Source of the DNA: Prunus persica
Taxonomy: Eukaryota > Streptophyta > Magnoliopsida > Rosales > Rosaceae
Direction: 5' to 3'
Assembly (NCBI RefSeq): GCF_000346465.2
Contig: NC_034009.1
Span: 41,983,897-42,047,896 of the forward strand
Length of the DNA: 64,000 nt
Made by a program: the position numbers and the translations under genes. Within the stretch, counting starts at the first letter, position 1. Every line of letters starts with the position of its first letter. A model generated the notes under the pieces. That model worked only from the letters and a program-made list of their open reading frames with translations. It was not told the DNA's origin and did no database searches. This document shows positions 1-10,359 of this stretch, one piece after another.

Positions 1-425
1 TAAATTCAAGTTTGGGGGATCAAATAAGATAAATTGAATGTTACAGGGTGAAATGAGACTGAAAATGAAACCAAATTTTAAGGGTCATATCTATAAGACT
101 ATATCAATAATTAAGTCTAAAATTATTCTCACAATCTCTCTGAGTCACTTCTAAGAAGAACTAGGAGACCGAGGCCTGTAGCCTATGTGTGACTTTTGAG
201 CTTGTGGGTCAAGATAGTAATGTATTTGTAATTAGTGGTTTATATGCTCATGAATTTGGAATGGCATCATCAAATTGACTTTTGCACACACACACTGATT
301 GATTACTATTTGATTAATTAAGTATATTACTAAAATTAGTAGGACCTAAAAGATGTCATTATCTCATGTAAAATCAAATCACATGCATTATGCAAAACCA
401 CTTTTCCACTTTTTCACTGCTGTTA
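1..425 (+). repeat. Third copy of the 3' flank of the small-protein cassette
   Basis: This stretch matches, with scattered substitutions, the DNA downstream of the two 83-residue-protein genes (about 20140-20560 and 22738-23160), including the runs around gcatcatcaaattgactttt and aggacctaaaagatgtcatt. It contains no ORF of note. Because it begins at the window edge in the same orientation, the corresponding gene copy probably lies just left of the window. The similarity stops at about 415-425, where a palindrome array begins. Confidence 0.8.
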
Positions 426-440
426 TACTGTTTTTATAAA

Positions 441-770
441 GTATAGCCGCACGGCCATACTATATTTTTATAATTAAAAACATAGTATAGCCGCTCGGCG
501 ATACTCTTTTTTTAAAAAAAAATAATGCCCCCGCGTATAGCCGGTCGGCTACACTATTTATAAAAAATAAAGAGGACCCATGTGCCACTTTTTAAAAACA
601 GTATAGCCGCCCGGCTATACGTTTTTTAAATAATAAAAAACATTTTATTTTCCTGTAACCAAACTCATATTTAACTATGTATAATTATGTTATACGGAAA
701 GCAAGTAAGAAAATACAAAACAAAATTAAAAGGTAGCACCCTAAACAGCCCATTTCTGATAGTATTTGTA
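441..770 (-). repeat. Palindrome array plus 130-bp CACTA-like terminal region, inverted
   Basis: Four imperfect 20-22 bp palindromes of the form gtatagccgc-ncggctatac lie at about 441-460, 484-505, 534-555 and 600-621, separated by A/T-rich spacers. From about 622 to 765 the sequence is the reverse complement of 18223-18370, ending in cccatttctgatagta. The unit is therefore an inverted copy of the array and terminus near 18.2 kb. No target-site duplication could be fixed here, and the terminal CACTA bases have been lost. Confidence 0.7.
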
Positions 771-1260
771 ACAGAGGAAGAAACACCAGCTGTGGAGAAG
801 CTATTGGTTTTTCAGAATCAGGATTTGGGGTTCATGGATGGTTGAGGCTTTGTTGTTTTTCATTTGGATGTTTGAGATTGTATATTATTTTGTTCCCGCG
901 TAAATGTCTTTTTCTGCGTCTTTCTCCTTTCTCTCTCTCTCACATCAGCTGTTTAAAAACTTGCAACGTTTTGAATGATTGAATGATTGAACGATCTCAT
1001 TTTTCTTGGTATAATTCACAAAAAAGAACAACCGTCTTCACATAATCACAAAAAAGAACAACGTTTTGAATGACTATAGTGAAAACGCCCAATACTGCAA
1101 GTTAGTACGGACCCCAACTAACGGAACCTCCTGCAATAAAAAGCATGAAACCAGTAAACTTACAACAAACTCGAACTTAAATGGTATTGGACAGAATTGA
1201 TACTATGATCTAAAAACCTCAGATATGTACTAACATCACCACGACAAAGAATTATGACTT
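771..1260. other. Gene-free interval before the ALD1-like remnant
   Basis: No supportable ORF is seen. The upstream exons expected for an aminotransferase of this family (roughly the first 150-190 residues, with the N-terminal and PLP-phosphate-binding parts) are absent on either strand. A short repeated phrase (cacaaaaaagaacaac) occurs at about 1016 and 1047. Confidence 0.5.
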
Positions 1261-1273
1261 TTCCCCCAAGCAG

Positions 1274-2665
<1,392 letters not shown>

Positions 2666-2960
2666 GTTATTTCATAAATATTTGAACCCAGTTGACAGGT
2701 ACTTGAAGCAAGAATGACCATCTTCTTGGATAACTTTACTGGTTCATGAGATGAATTAGGATTGGACAATTATTTGGTGCTGATAAGGAAAAATCTAATT
2801 GAACTGTATTGCATTGTTCATAAGATTTGTTTCTTCTCAGCCCATTACTGGTTGTGACTTGTATAAATTGTATTTGTCCTCATTCAACATGGCATCTTGA
2901 ACCCTTCTTTCTTTTTATAGTTTCTTGCACTCTCCAGATGATGATTGAATTATTTACAAA

Positions 2961-3284
2961 GGGTAAACTACTCAAATGATCCTCAAATTTATACTCGATT
3001 TACATTTTGGTCCCTCAAATAAATTATTCGTTCAAATGGTCCATCAACTATATATTATTCGCTCCATTGGTCCTACCGTTACATTATGTTAATATTTCCA
3101 TTAAATATGAGGGCAAATTGGTCATTATTTACCCTAAAATTAGGTTAAATCTAACAGAAAATTAGACGGTAGGACCATTAGAGCGAATAATATAGAGTTC
3201 ATGGACCATTTGAACGAATAATTTAGTTGAGGTACCAAAATGTAAATCAGGTATAAGTTTGAGGACCATTTGAGTAATTTATAC
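2961..3284. mobile_element. MITE with long inverted ends (Mutator-like), copy 1
   Basis: A foldback sequence. The left arm starts gggtaaactactcaaatg and continues with phrases such as ttattcgttcaaatggtcc. The right arm ends ccatttgagtaattta and is the reverse complement of the left over about 115 bp. It is the same family as the element at 3318-3889. A clean 9-bp target duplication was not found for this copy. Confidence 0.75.
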
Positions 3285-3317
3285 AAAAGTTCCAATTTAT
3301 ATTTGTTAAACTTTTTG

Positions 3318-3889
3318 GGGTAAATTACTCAAATGGTCCTCAAATTTATACCTGATTTATATTTTGGTCCCTCAATTAAATTATTCGTTCAAATGATCTA
3401 TCAACTCTATATTAATTGCTCCATTGATCCTACCATTACATTATGTTAATATTGCCATCAAATGTAAGGATAAAACCGTCCATAATTGTCCTATGTTTTC
3501 CAAATATGTGATAAGCGGTGATACATAAGTGATAAAGTGGTTATACATATGTGATAAAGTGGTGATACATATGTGATAAAGTGTGATAAAGTGATACATA
3601 TGTGATAAAGTGGTGATAAGGTGGTGATAAAGTGTGATACATATGTGATAAAGTGATGATACATATGTGATACCGTGGTGATAAAGGGGTGATACATAGG
3701 TCAAAAGTTTTATTTACCCTCACAAATGTAGCATGTGCTGCTCATATGACTAAATTTAACAGAAAATGTAACGGTAGGACCAAAGTGCCGATTAATAAAG
3801 AGTTGGTGGACCATTTGAACGAATAATTTAGTTTATGGACCAAAATGTAAATCGGGTACAAATTTGAGAGCCATTTGAGTAATTTACCT
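3318..3889. mobile_element. Mutator-like MITE, copy 2, with 9-bp target duplication
   Basis: The ends gggtaaattactcaaatgg and ccatttgagtaatttacct are inverted repeats. The element is flanked on both sides by aactttttg (3309-3317 and 3890-3898), a 9-bp duplication typical of Mutator-superfamily transposition. The 572-bp element has long inverted arms, and its centre (about 3500-3700) is replaced by a minisatellite. It has no coding capacity. Confidence 0.88.
3500..3705. repeat. Minisatellite inside the MITE (gtgataaagtg / gtgatacatat units)
   Basis: Runs of gtgataaagtg and gtgatacatat alternate irregularly in units of about 11 bp. They generate several overlapping minus-strand ORFs rich in His-Ile-Thr-Tyr-Val, which are simple-repeat artefacts. 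Confidence 0.85.
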
Positions 3890-4047
3890 AACTTTTTGAG
3901 ATTGTACCAAATTTGTACTTTGACCAGCTGACATGATTTCATGTTACAAACACGAACATAAAAATTAAGCGGTTAGTTGGTTGCATGATGAGTTGACACG
4001 ATAATAACACGCTTATTAATGTTCATTCACAAAATACAATGAAAATA

Positions 4048-4609
4048 GGGGTTTTAGGTTCAATGGTCCATGAATTTTCATATGATTCGCATTTTGGTTC
4101 CTCAATTTCCAAAATCGTTCCCATAGTCCTTCAACTTTAGTTTCGTTATGACAAATGGTCCTGCCGTCATTTTTATTAATTTTTTATGTTAAATTCAGGG
4201 ATTAAAAGGTTTTTTTTGTATTATTTTTAATTTCCACCATATGAATATTTCAACAAAGCTATAGACAACCTCCACCCGACATCGAGCCAATTAACCCACC
4301 ATCTCGACAACAACTGATGGCGCTCCCCCAACCCACACCATACGCACCCTCCTTGCGATGACGAGGATAGGAATAAAGTTTTTCAGTTTTTATTTTTTGG
4401 GTGAAAGGAATATTCACATGGTGGAAATTAAAAATAATACAAATATACCATTTTGCACTCACATTTAACAAAAAAAAATAACAAAATTAACGGCATGACC
4501 ATTTGTCCTAACAAAAGTAAACTTAAAGGACCACGAGTATGATTTTGGAAACTAAGGGACCAAAATGCGAATCGGGTCAAAGTTTAGGGACCATTAGACC
4601 TAAAAACCC
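4048..4609. mobile_element. Mutator-like MITE, second family, with 9-bp target duplication
   Basis: The 562-bp foldback begins ggggttttaggttcaatgg and ends ccattagacctaaaaaccc. It is flanked by atgaaaata at 4039-4047 and again at 4610-4618. The inverted arms continue inward through a pair containing attatttttaatttccacca (about 4220-4240 and 4415-4440), so the hairpin is deep. It is related in style, but not identical, to the elements at 2961 and 3318. Confidence 0.88.
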
Positions 4610-4939
4610 ATGAAAATATTAAGAAATGAAATCATTCATTAAAGAGTTATTTACATAAACACACCCATGAGGTTTTTAGTGTTTTCACAAACCCCCACTC
4701 AGTTTCTAAAATTACATGAACACCCCTTTTGAGATTTCAAATTTTTTTTAAACAAAACCCACTTTCATTGATTCTTCATCCAAAATTTGATGATTTCATA
4801 TATAAAAACTTTTGTAAATAATAAATGAACCTCGATGAATGTATAAAAACTTTTGAGATTTCAATTAGCCAACTCAAATTATCTTTCTTAATTCTAAAAT
4901 TTATTATTATTAAAGTTCTTAATTGTAAATTGCCACACC

Positions 4940-5770
4940 CAATTTTTTTTTTTTTGAAAATTAAAAACCAGTATTTTTTTTTAATGGAAAAAATAGAAAC
5001 CTTACAAACGAAAGCCATGAGGGCACGCAGGCCCAACTAAATTAAAATAAAACGGAGCAGAGCAACCTAAAAGAAGCCCCTGCTCCCATAGGTGGGAAGG
5101 GTTCAGAGAATGGCCTAAATTAGCTAAAACGTTAGCTGTGAAGTTAGCTTCCTGGAAGAAGTAAGAACTTAATAGCCTTATGTCTTGTACGAGGAGATGA
5201 ATACTCCAAGGAACTGAAACTTTGTTGTTGTTATAGTCAATAATGAGTTTGGAATCTCCTTCAACTAAAACTTTGCACCAACCATTGTGGATTGCATAGG
5301 TGAGACCATCATGAAGCACTAAACATTCAGCAACATTTATCTAAATCTGACCCGAATTCTTAGCTCCATCGAGCCAAACGTTACCATTCCAGTCTCGAGT
5401 AATGAAACCAGTGGTGGCTAGATTACCACACACTGAGCCATCAAAGTTCAATTTAATCTAATCGAGCGATGGTGGTTTCCATTTAATGGCAAGCTCACCT
5501 TTGGACTTTTGAGGAGGAGTGGAATTGATTTTCCAAAAGTCTAGTCCAATCTGACCAGTAGCATTAAGGGCTCTAACCGAATGAGGGGCAATGTCTTTAA
5601 ACACACAATTGTTCCGAACCGCCCAAATTTGCCAACAGAGAAGAAGGGCTTTGGAAAGAATATTTGGGCCATCCTTATCCTTTGTGTGAGGGAAAGCAGC
5701 TAGCCATTCTATACCATGAAAATTTTGCTGGGTAGGCGTACGGATTATTGAGGTACACCTTCATATGTTG
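4940..5770 (-). mobile_element. LINE remnant: RNase H-like 3' end
   Basis: Reading the minus strand from about 5770 downward gives a zf-RVT/RNase H tail typical of plant non-LTR retrotransposons: an ALLLCWQIWAVRNNCVFKD block, then KLNFDGSVCGN (first catalytic Asp of the RNase H fold), then VLVEGDSKLIIDYNNN and FFQEANFTANVLANLGH. Two in-frame stops interrupt it, one just before KLNFDGS and one before INVAECLVLHDG. A poly-T run at about 4941-4953 on the plus strand could be the poly-A tail of the minus-strand element. It is a dead fragment without the reverse transcriptase core. Confidence 0.75.
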
Positions 5771-6210
5771 ATTGTAAACTGGCATTCAAAGAATAAATGG
5801 TTAATAGTCTCCCAAAAAAAAAAAAAACCAATTGTCGAGGGCGAGAGTATATACTTCTTTGATATATAGAAAGAGCTAAAACAGAGCTCCAATTTCAGAT
5901 TCTAGTAGGTTCTTTAAAAAACAAATCTAAATAACATTATATAAGACATTTTTCAGCTAAAAATTCAAAAACCCTAAATTGCGGGCGAACCAATAGAAAA
6001 TTCACAAAATACCGAATAACTAAAACTGGACCATCAAACACCCCATTAGACCCAAAAAAACGAACACCGCATTTCAAAATTCAATATCATCGATCAAACA
6101 ATAATCTCCCAAGATTGTCCATTGAACCCTAATCTCCCAAGATCGTCCATCGAACCCTTATATCCTCCATCTAATCACCAACTCTAATCATCAAGATCCT
6201 TATTGTGATA

Positions 6211-6690
6211 ATGGACATGGTCGAGGAATTTGACGACTATATGAATGCATAACGTAAATCGCTAGCCACCACAGTTAAAACCGTCGTCGAAATAGATGCC
6301 GCCACAGCCACCGTCGAAATGGATGCCTTCATAACCGTCGTCGAAATGGATGCCGCCCCCAAACGTAAAGGTCGTGATTTGCCATTCGTGGTCGAAATTG
6401 CCACAGAAAAACGTAAACGCTGTGATTCGCCAGCCTGCGTCGAAATCAATGCAGCTACAGCCGCCATCGAAATCAATGCAGCTACATCCACCGTCAAAAT
6501 CAATGCCTCTACAGTCGCCGTTGAAATCAATGCTGCTATAGTCGCCGCCAAAAACTGGGTTGCTTGCTACCGTTAAAAAGCAGGCGGTCCGCAATGCAAA
6601 GTTGTACTCCAGATTTGCTCACCCGGTTGTTGAAACTGCGACTACGAACGATGCAAGGCCAGTTGATCTCACTGTCTACTAATCCCTTAG
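6211..6690 (+). pseudogene. Copy 1 of the 27-bp-repeat gene, early stop and truncated
   Basis: It starts MDMVEEFDDYMNA, then hits TAA at 6250-6252 where the other copies read CAA (Gln). Downstream codons still follow the family pattern: repeats of the (A)T-x-T-V-E-(M/I)-D-A type, a basic KRKxxD linker, then KQAV-NAKLYSRF. After about 6660 the match is lost and the sequence joins a segment that is the reverse complement of about 10740, so the C-terminal domain is missing. The 5' leader carries an aaccctaatctcccaagat minisatellite (about 6110-6175). Confidence 0.7.
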
Positions 6691-7154
6691 ATTGTTATGA
6701 AATTTGATTGTGTCCTGTTATTCTGCCTTTGGATTTTCTGTTGGTGGTTGTTCTTTTTGGTAGGATTCTGATGTTTGTGTTCATGGGAATATGTTAAAAA
6801 TATTGTATTCTTCAAGCCCAGTAATGACCTTGTGGTGATTTTATGGTTGGTTAGGGAACACTATTTGCATGTTTTTGTTTTCGAAGATTTTCATAGTCTG
6901 TTTGGTTGCTGAGAAAAAGGTGGGAAAACCAAGGACTTTAGTGAAGAAATAAGGCGGTTGACCATATCTAAAAAAAAAAATCTATTTGGAGGATAGTTGA
7001 ATTTTGACCTAGGTAGTCTCTCTTTTAGCTCATTTTGCAGGTGTCAAACCGTGATTTACATGGTATAGTGAAGGCAACTTCCAATTAAACACAAGAGCCG
7101 AGTTCTCCTTTTAATTGTTTGCATATTGAATGCTTTTACTAAGTATGAGGATAT

Positions 7155-7410
7155 GGATATTTTGTATCTGCGTGTGCTCCTGTGGTGACTGACATCACCC
7201 CAGCACCAGCCTGCTCATCCATGGTGGAGTAACTAGCAGCTAATAGATAGCAAGAATTAAAGTACTTCTATTTGCATTTGATACTCTTCAATGTTGCAAT
7301 TGGGTTTTGTTGTGTTTTGTCTCTTATCTTGATTGGGAGCGGTAAATTTTCCTGCAGTTTTCTCATGCAAGCCAATTCAACAACCTTTCTGCTCTTCATA
7401 CTCTGATACT
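7155..7410 (+). pseudogene. F-box 3'-end fragment present only in the left arm
   Basis: The sequence ggatattttgtatctgcgtg, then catggtggag-aactagcagct and the tail tagatagcaagaattaaagtac, match the last codons and 3' UTR of the F-box gene ending at 17649 (and the copy at 62903). Only about 30 nt of coding sequence precede a break. The right arm of the inverted repeat passes straight from aggatatggatat to agttgtactg without it, so it was either inserted after the arms formed or deleted from the other arm. Confidence 0.7.
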
Positions 7411-7429
7411 CTATGTTGTACTGTATTGT

Positions 7430-7510
7430 ATTTGTCCTCATTCAACATGGCACCTTGAACCTTCTGGCCTTCTTTCTTGTTATAGTTTCTTCCGCTCTCT
7501 AAAAGGTTCA
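7430..7510 (+). repeat. Copy of ALD1-like 3' flank
   Basis: The run ttgtatttgtcctcattcaacatggcacct and the following cttgttatagtttctt match 2865-2935, just downstream of the ALD1-like stop codon. It recurs inverted at about 10180-10260. The ALD1 3' flank thus became part of the inverted repeat. Confidence 0.7.
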
Positions 7511-7818
7511 AACATGGGCCTCTATCTAGGTTGACCAAATTTTCGACGGCGAGAGCTTGGCGAACCAATAGAAAATTCACAAAATACCGAATAACTGAAA
7601 CTGGACCATCAAACACCCCATTTCCTCATACCCAAAAAAAGGGACATTGCATTTCAAAATTCAATATCATCGATCGAATCCTAATCTCCCAAGATCGTTC
7701 ATTGAACCCTAATCCCCCAAGATTGTCCATTGAACCCTAATCTCCCAAGAACGTCCATCGAACCTTTATATCCTCCATATAATAACCAACTCTAATCATC
7801 AAGATCCTTCTTGTGATA

Positions 7819-8651
7819 ATGGACATGCTCGATGAATTTGACGACTATATGAATGCACAACGTAAATCGCTAGCTACCAAAGCTATCACCGCTACAACCA
7901 CTGTCAAAATGGATGCCGCCAAAGACACTGCCACTACAACCGACGTCGAAATGGATGCTGCCACAGCCACCATCAAAATGGATGCTGCCATAGCCACTGT
8001 TGAAATGGATGCCGCTACAGCCGCCCCAAAACATAAAGGCAGTGATTCGCCAGCCGTCGTTGAAATTGCCATAGAAAAACGTAAACGTTGTGATTCGCTA
8101 GTCGGTGTCGAAATCAATGCGCTACAGCCGCCGTCGAAATTGATGCCGCTACAACTGCCCTCGAAATCGATGCCGCTACATCCACCGTTGAAATCGATGC
8201 CTCTACAGTCGCTGTTGAAATCAATGCCGTTATAGCCGCCGCCAAAAATCGGGTTGATACTGCAAGGCTGCTTGATACCGCTAAAAAGCAAGTGGTCCAC
8301 AATGCAAAACTGTACTTTGGATATACTCACTCGGTTGTTGAAACTGCGAGTACGAACGATACAAGGCTAGTTGCTCTCGCTGAAAAACTGGCTGCTAGAA
8401 GCCGTATAGAGTTGGTTCCTGAATTTGTAAAGCTAATGGCCGACTATAAAAAGCATATGGTTGAATTGGAAGTTGTTTCTGACACAGCAGTGGAAACGCT
8501 ACAACGCGCATTCGACGATGTTATTGATAACATGATCCCCAAGATGCCTAATCTCGCTGACATGTCTGACAAGTTGAACGATCTACGATTACGCCAAGCA
8601 CGTAAGGCCAAAACTCGCAGAGCATCTAGCCGTGTCACTGGCTTAGTCTGA
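7819..8651 (+). pseudogene. Copy 2 of the 27-bp-repeat gene, 1-nt frameshift
   Basis: It begins MDMLDEFDDYMNAQRKSLAT and runs through seven or more repeats of about 9 residues (for example ATATIKMDA). Near 8119-8122 the sequence aatgcgctaca lacks one base relative to aatgcagctaca in copy 1 and aatgtcgctata in copy 3, which shifts the frame. The remainder is open in the new frame from 8292 and ends like copy 3 (KTRRASS-VTGLV). It holds one extra repeat unit (STVAVEINA) relative to copy 3. It lies in the left arm of the inverted repeat. Confidence 0.75.
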
Positions 8652-8817
8652 AGTCTCTATGATGTTGTCTCTAATGGCAATTTTGGAGCCATGACATGGA
8701 AGACGGATGACACTCTTCCAGTTTCCAGTCATGGGAGCTGCGTCTCCAGTCACTTACTTTTTCATTTTCCCGCGCCTGATTAGCGCTTCTATCTCTTCCT
8801 TCATCTGGTACCAGTGC

Positions 8818-8940
8818 GTGCAAATATCACCGAGATTACAGCCATCATACAGATGACTGCTACCAGCTAAAGGAAGAGATAGAAGCGCTGATCAGGCGCG
8901 AGAAACTGAAAGAGTATATGACTAGAGACGCAACCCCCAT
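8818..8940 (+). mobile_element. Ty3/gypsy-type gag fragment at the centre of the inverted repeat
   Basis: Plus-strand translation from 8818 gives a C-x2-H-x4-H-x3-C segment (CKYHRDYSHHTDDC) followed by YQLKEEIEALIRREKLKEYM. This matches the conserved gag region upstream of the zinc knuckle in plant Ty3/gypsy elements. Part of it (the EEIEALIRR portion) is mirrored at about 8763-8815, so the retrotransposon piece straddles the fold. It has no protease, RT or LTR. Confidence 0.7.
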
Positions 8941-9019
8941 GACTGGAAATTGAAAGAATGTCATCTGTCTTCCATATCATGGCTTCAAAATTGCCATTAG
9001 AGACAACATCATGGAGACT

Positions 9020-9826
9020 TCAAACTAAGCCAGTAACACAGCTAGATGCTCTGCGAGTCTTGGCCTTACGTGCTTGGCGTAATCGTAGATCGTTCAACTT
9101 GTCAGACATGTCAGCGAGATTAGGCATCTTGGGGATCATGTTATCAATAACATCGTCGAATGCGCGTTGTAGCGTTTCCACTGCTGTGTCAGAAACAACT
9201 TCCAATTCAACCATATGCTTTTTATGGTCAGCCATCAGCTTTACAAATTCAGGAACCAACTCTATACGGCTTCTAGCAGCCAGTTTTTCAGCGAGAGCAA
9301 CTAGCCTTGTATCGTTCGTACTCGCAGTTTCAACAACCGAGTGAGTATATCCAAAGTACAGTTTTGCATTGTGGACCACCTGCTTTTCAGCGGTATCAAG
9401 CAACCTTGCGGTATCAACCCAATTTTTGGCGGCGGCTATAACGGCATCGATTTCAACGACGGATGTAGCGGCATCGATTTTGAGGGCGGTTGTAGCGACA
9501 TCAATTTCGACGGTGGCTATAGCGACATTAATTTCGACGCCGACTAGCGAATCACAACGTTTACGTTTTTCTATGGCAATTTCAACGACGGCTGGCGAAT
9601 CACTGCCTTTATGTTTTGGGGCGGCTGTAGCGGCATCCATTTCGACAGTGGCTGTGGCAGCATCCATTTTGATGGTGGCTGTGGCAGCGTCCATTTCGAC
9701 GTCGGTTGTAGTGGCAGTGTCTTTGGCGGCATCCATTTTGACAGTGGTTGTAGCTGTGATAGCTTTGGTAGCTAGCGATTTACGTTGTGCGTTCATATAG
9801 TCGTCAAATTCATCGAGCATGTCCAT
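9020..9826 (-). CDS. Unrecognised 268-residue protein with 9-residue repeats (intact copy)
   Basis: I do not recognise this protein. The ATG at 9826-9824 is chosen because MDMLDEFDDYMNAQRKS is shared with the other two copies. Layout: acidic N-terminus (residues 1-20); about 10 repeats of 9 residues built on ATATVEMDA (residues 25-155), broken by a basic patch (EKRKRCD); then a non-repetitive, probably helical C-terminal half (residues 160-268) rich in Ala, Leu, Lys and Asp, with MIPKMPNLADMSDKLNDL, ending in a basic RQARKAKTRR tail that could be a nuclear signal. No signal peptide or membrane span is seen. No introns are needed. Of three copies, this one alone has an open frame. It may be an expressed orphan gene or a repeat-borne ORF kept open by the 27-bp period. 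Confidence 0.55.
   Translation of the reverse strand: MDMLDEFDDYMNAQRKSLATKAITATTTVKMDAAKDTATTTDVEMDAATATIKMDAATATVEMDAATAAPKHKGSDSPAVVEIAIEKRKRCDSLVGVEINVAIATVEIDVATTALKIDAATSVVEIDAVIAAAKNWVDTARLLDTAEKQVVHNAKLYFGYTHSVVETASTNDTRLVALAEKLAARSRIELVPEFVKLMADHKKHMVELEVVSDTAVETLQRAFDDVIDNMIPKMPNLADMSDKLNDLRLRQARKAKTRRASSCVTGLV
9420..9790 (-). repeat. 27-bp coding minisatellite
   Basis: The period is 27 bp (gccgctacagccaccgtcga-type units, each encoding about 9 residues). Because 27 is a multiple of three, frames on both strands stay open, which explains the antisense ORF over the same interval. Related arrays lie at about 6280-6545 and 7900-8240. Confidence 0.85.
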
Positions 9827-9849
9827 TATCACAAGAAGGATCTTGATGA

Positions 9850-10010
9850 TTAGAGTTAGTGATTATATGGAGGATATAAAGGTTCGATGGACGTTCTTGG
9901 GAGATTAAGGTTCAATGGACGATCTTGGAATATTAGGGTTCGATGGACAATCTTGGGAGATTAGGGTTCAATGAACGATCTTGGGAGATTAGGATTCGAT
10001 CGACAATATT
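9850..10010 (-). repeat. Leader minisatellite (aaccctaatctcccaagatcg)
   Basis: Upstream of the intact repeat gene, on its coding strand, are about four imperfect units of roughly 28 bp, each with tcgaaccctaatctcccaag. The same leader occurs before copy 1 (about 6110-6175) and copy 2 (about 7680-7775). It marks the three copies as duplicates including their 5' regions. Confidence 0.8.
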
Positions 10011-10359
10011 GAATTTTGAAATGCAATGTCCCTTTTTCTGGGTATGAGGAAATGGGGTGTTTGATGGTCCAGTTTCAGTTATTCGGTATTTTGTGAATTT
10101 TCTATTGGTTTGCCAAACTCTCGCCGTCGAAAATTTGGTCAACCTAGATAGAGGCCTATGTTTGAACCTTTTAGAGAGCGGAAGAAACTATAACAAGAAA
10201 GAAGGCCAGAAGGTTCAAGGTGCCATGTTGAATGAGGACAAATACAATACAGTACAACTATATCCATATCCTCCTACTTAGTAAAAGCATTCAGTATGCA
10301 AACAATTAAAAGGAGAACTCGGCTCTGGTGTTTAATTGGAAATTGCCTTCACTATACTA

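Larger units (their letters stand above)
6692..8815. repeat. Left arm of a large inverted repeat
   Basis: This arm pairs with 8866-10741 in reverse complement: 6692-7150 with about 10300-10741, 7430-7640 with about 10040-10260, 7640-8651 with 9020-10030, and 8651-8815 with 8866-9019. By eye the identity is high. The left arm alone carries about 250 bp derived from the 3' end of the F-box family (7160-7410). The spacer between arms is only about 50 bp. Confidence 0.88.

Noticed and set aside
441..621. Regularly spaced short palindromic repeats that look CRISPR-like
   Set aside because: Spacers are A/T homopolymer-like and uneven, repeats vary at the centre, there are no cas genes, and this is a plant nuclear genome. 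Subterminal transposon repeats explain them better.
3441..3723. Three overlapping minus-strand ORFs rich in His-Ile-Thr-Tyr
   Set aside because: They are translations of the 11-bp minisatellite in different frames, with no non-repeat sequence.
6110..6175. aaccctaa motifs suggesting interstitial telomere repeats
   Set aside because: The motif occurs once per 28-bp unit rather than as tandem 7-mers, so it is a leader minisatellite.
6319..6576. ORFs of 85 and 63 residues in copy 1 of the repeat gene
   Set aside because: They start inside the minisatellite of a copy that already has an early stop; they are fragments of the repeat, not genes.
9341..9800. Plus-strand ORFs of 68 and 143 residues over the intact repeat gene
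   Set aside because: Antisense shadows kept open by the 27-bp period. The minus-strand frame has the conserved non-repeat C-terminal domain.
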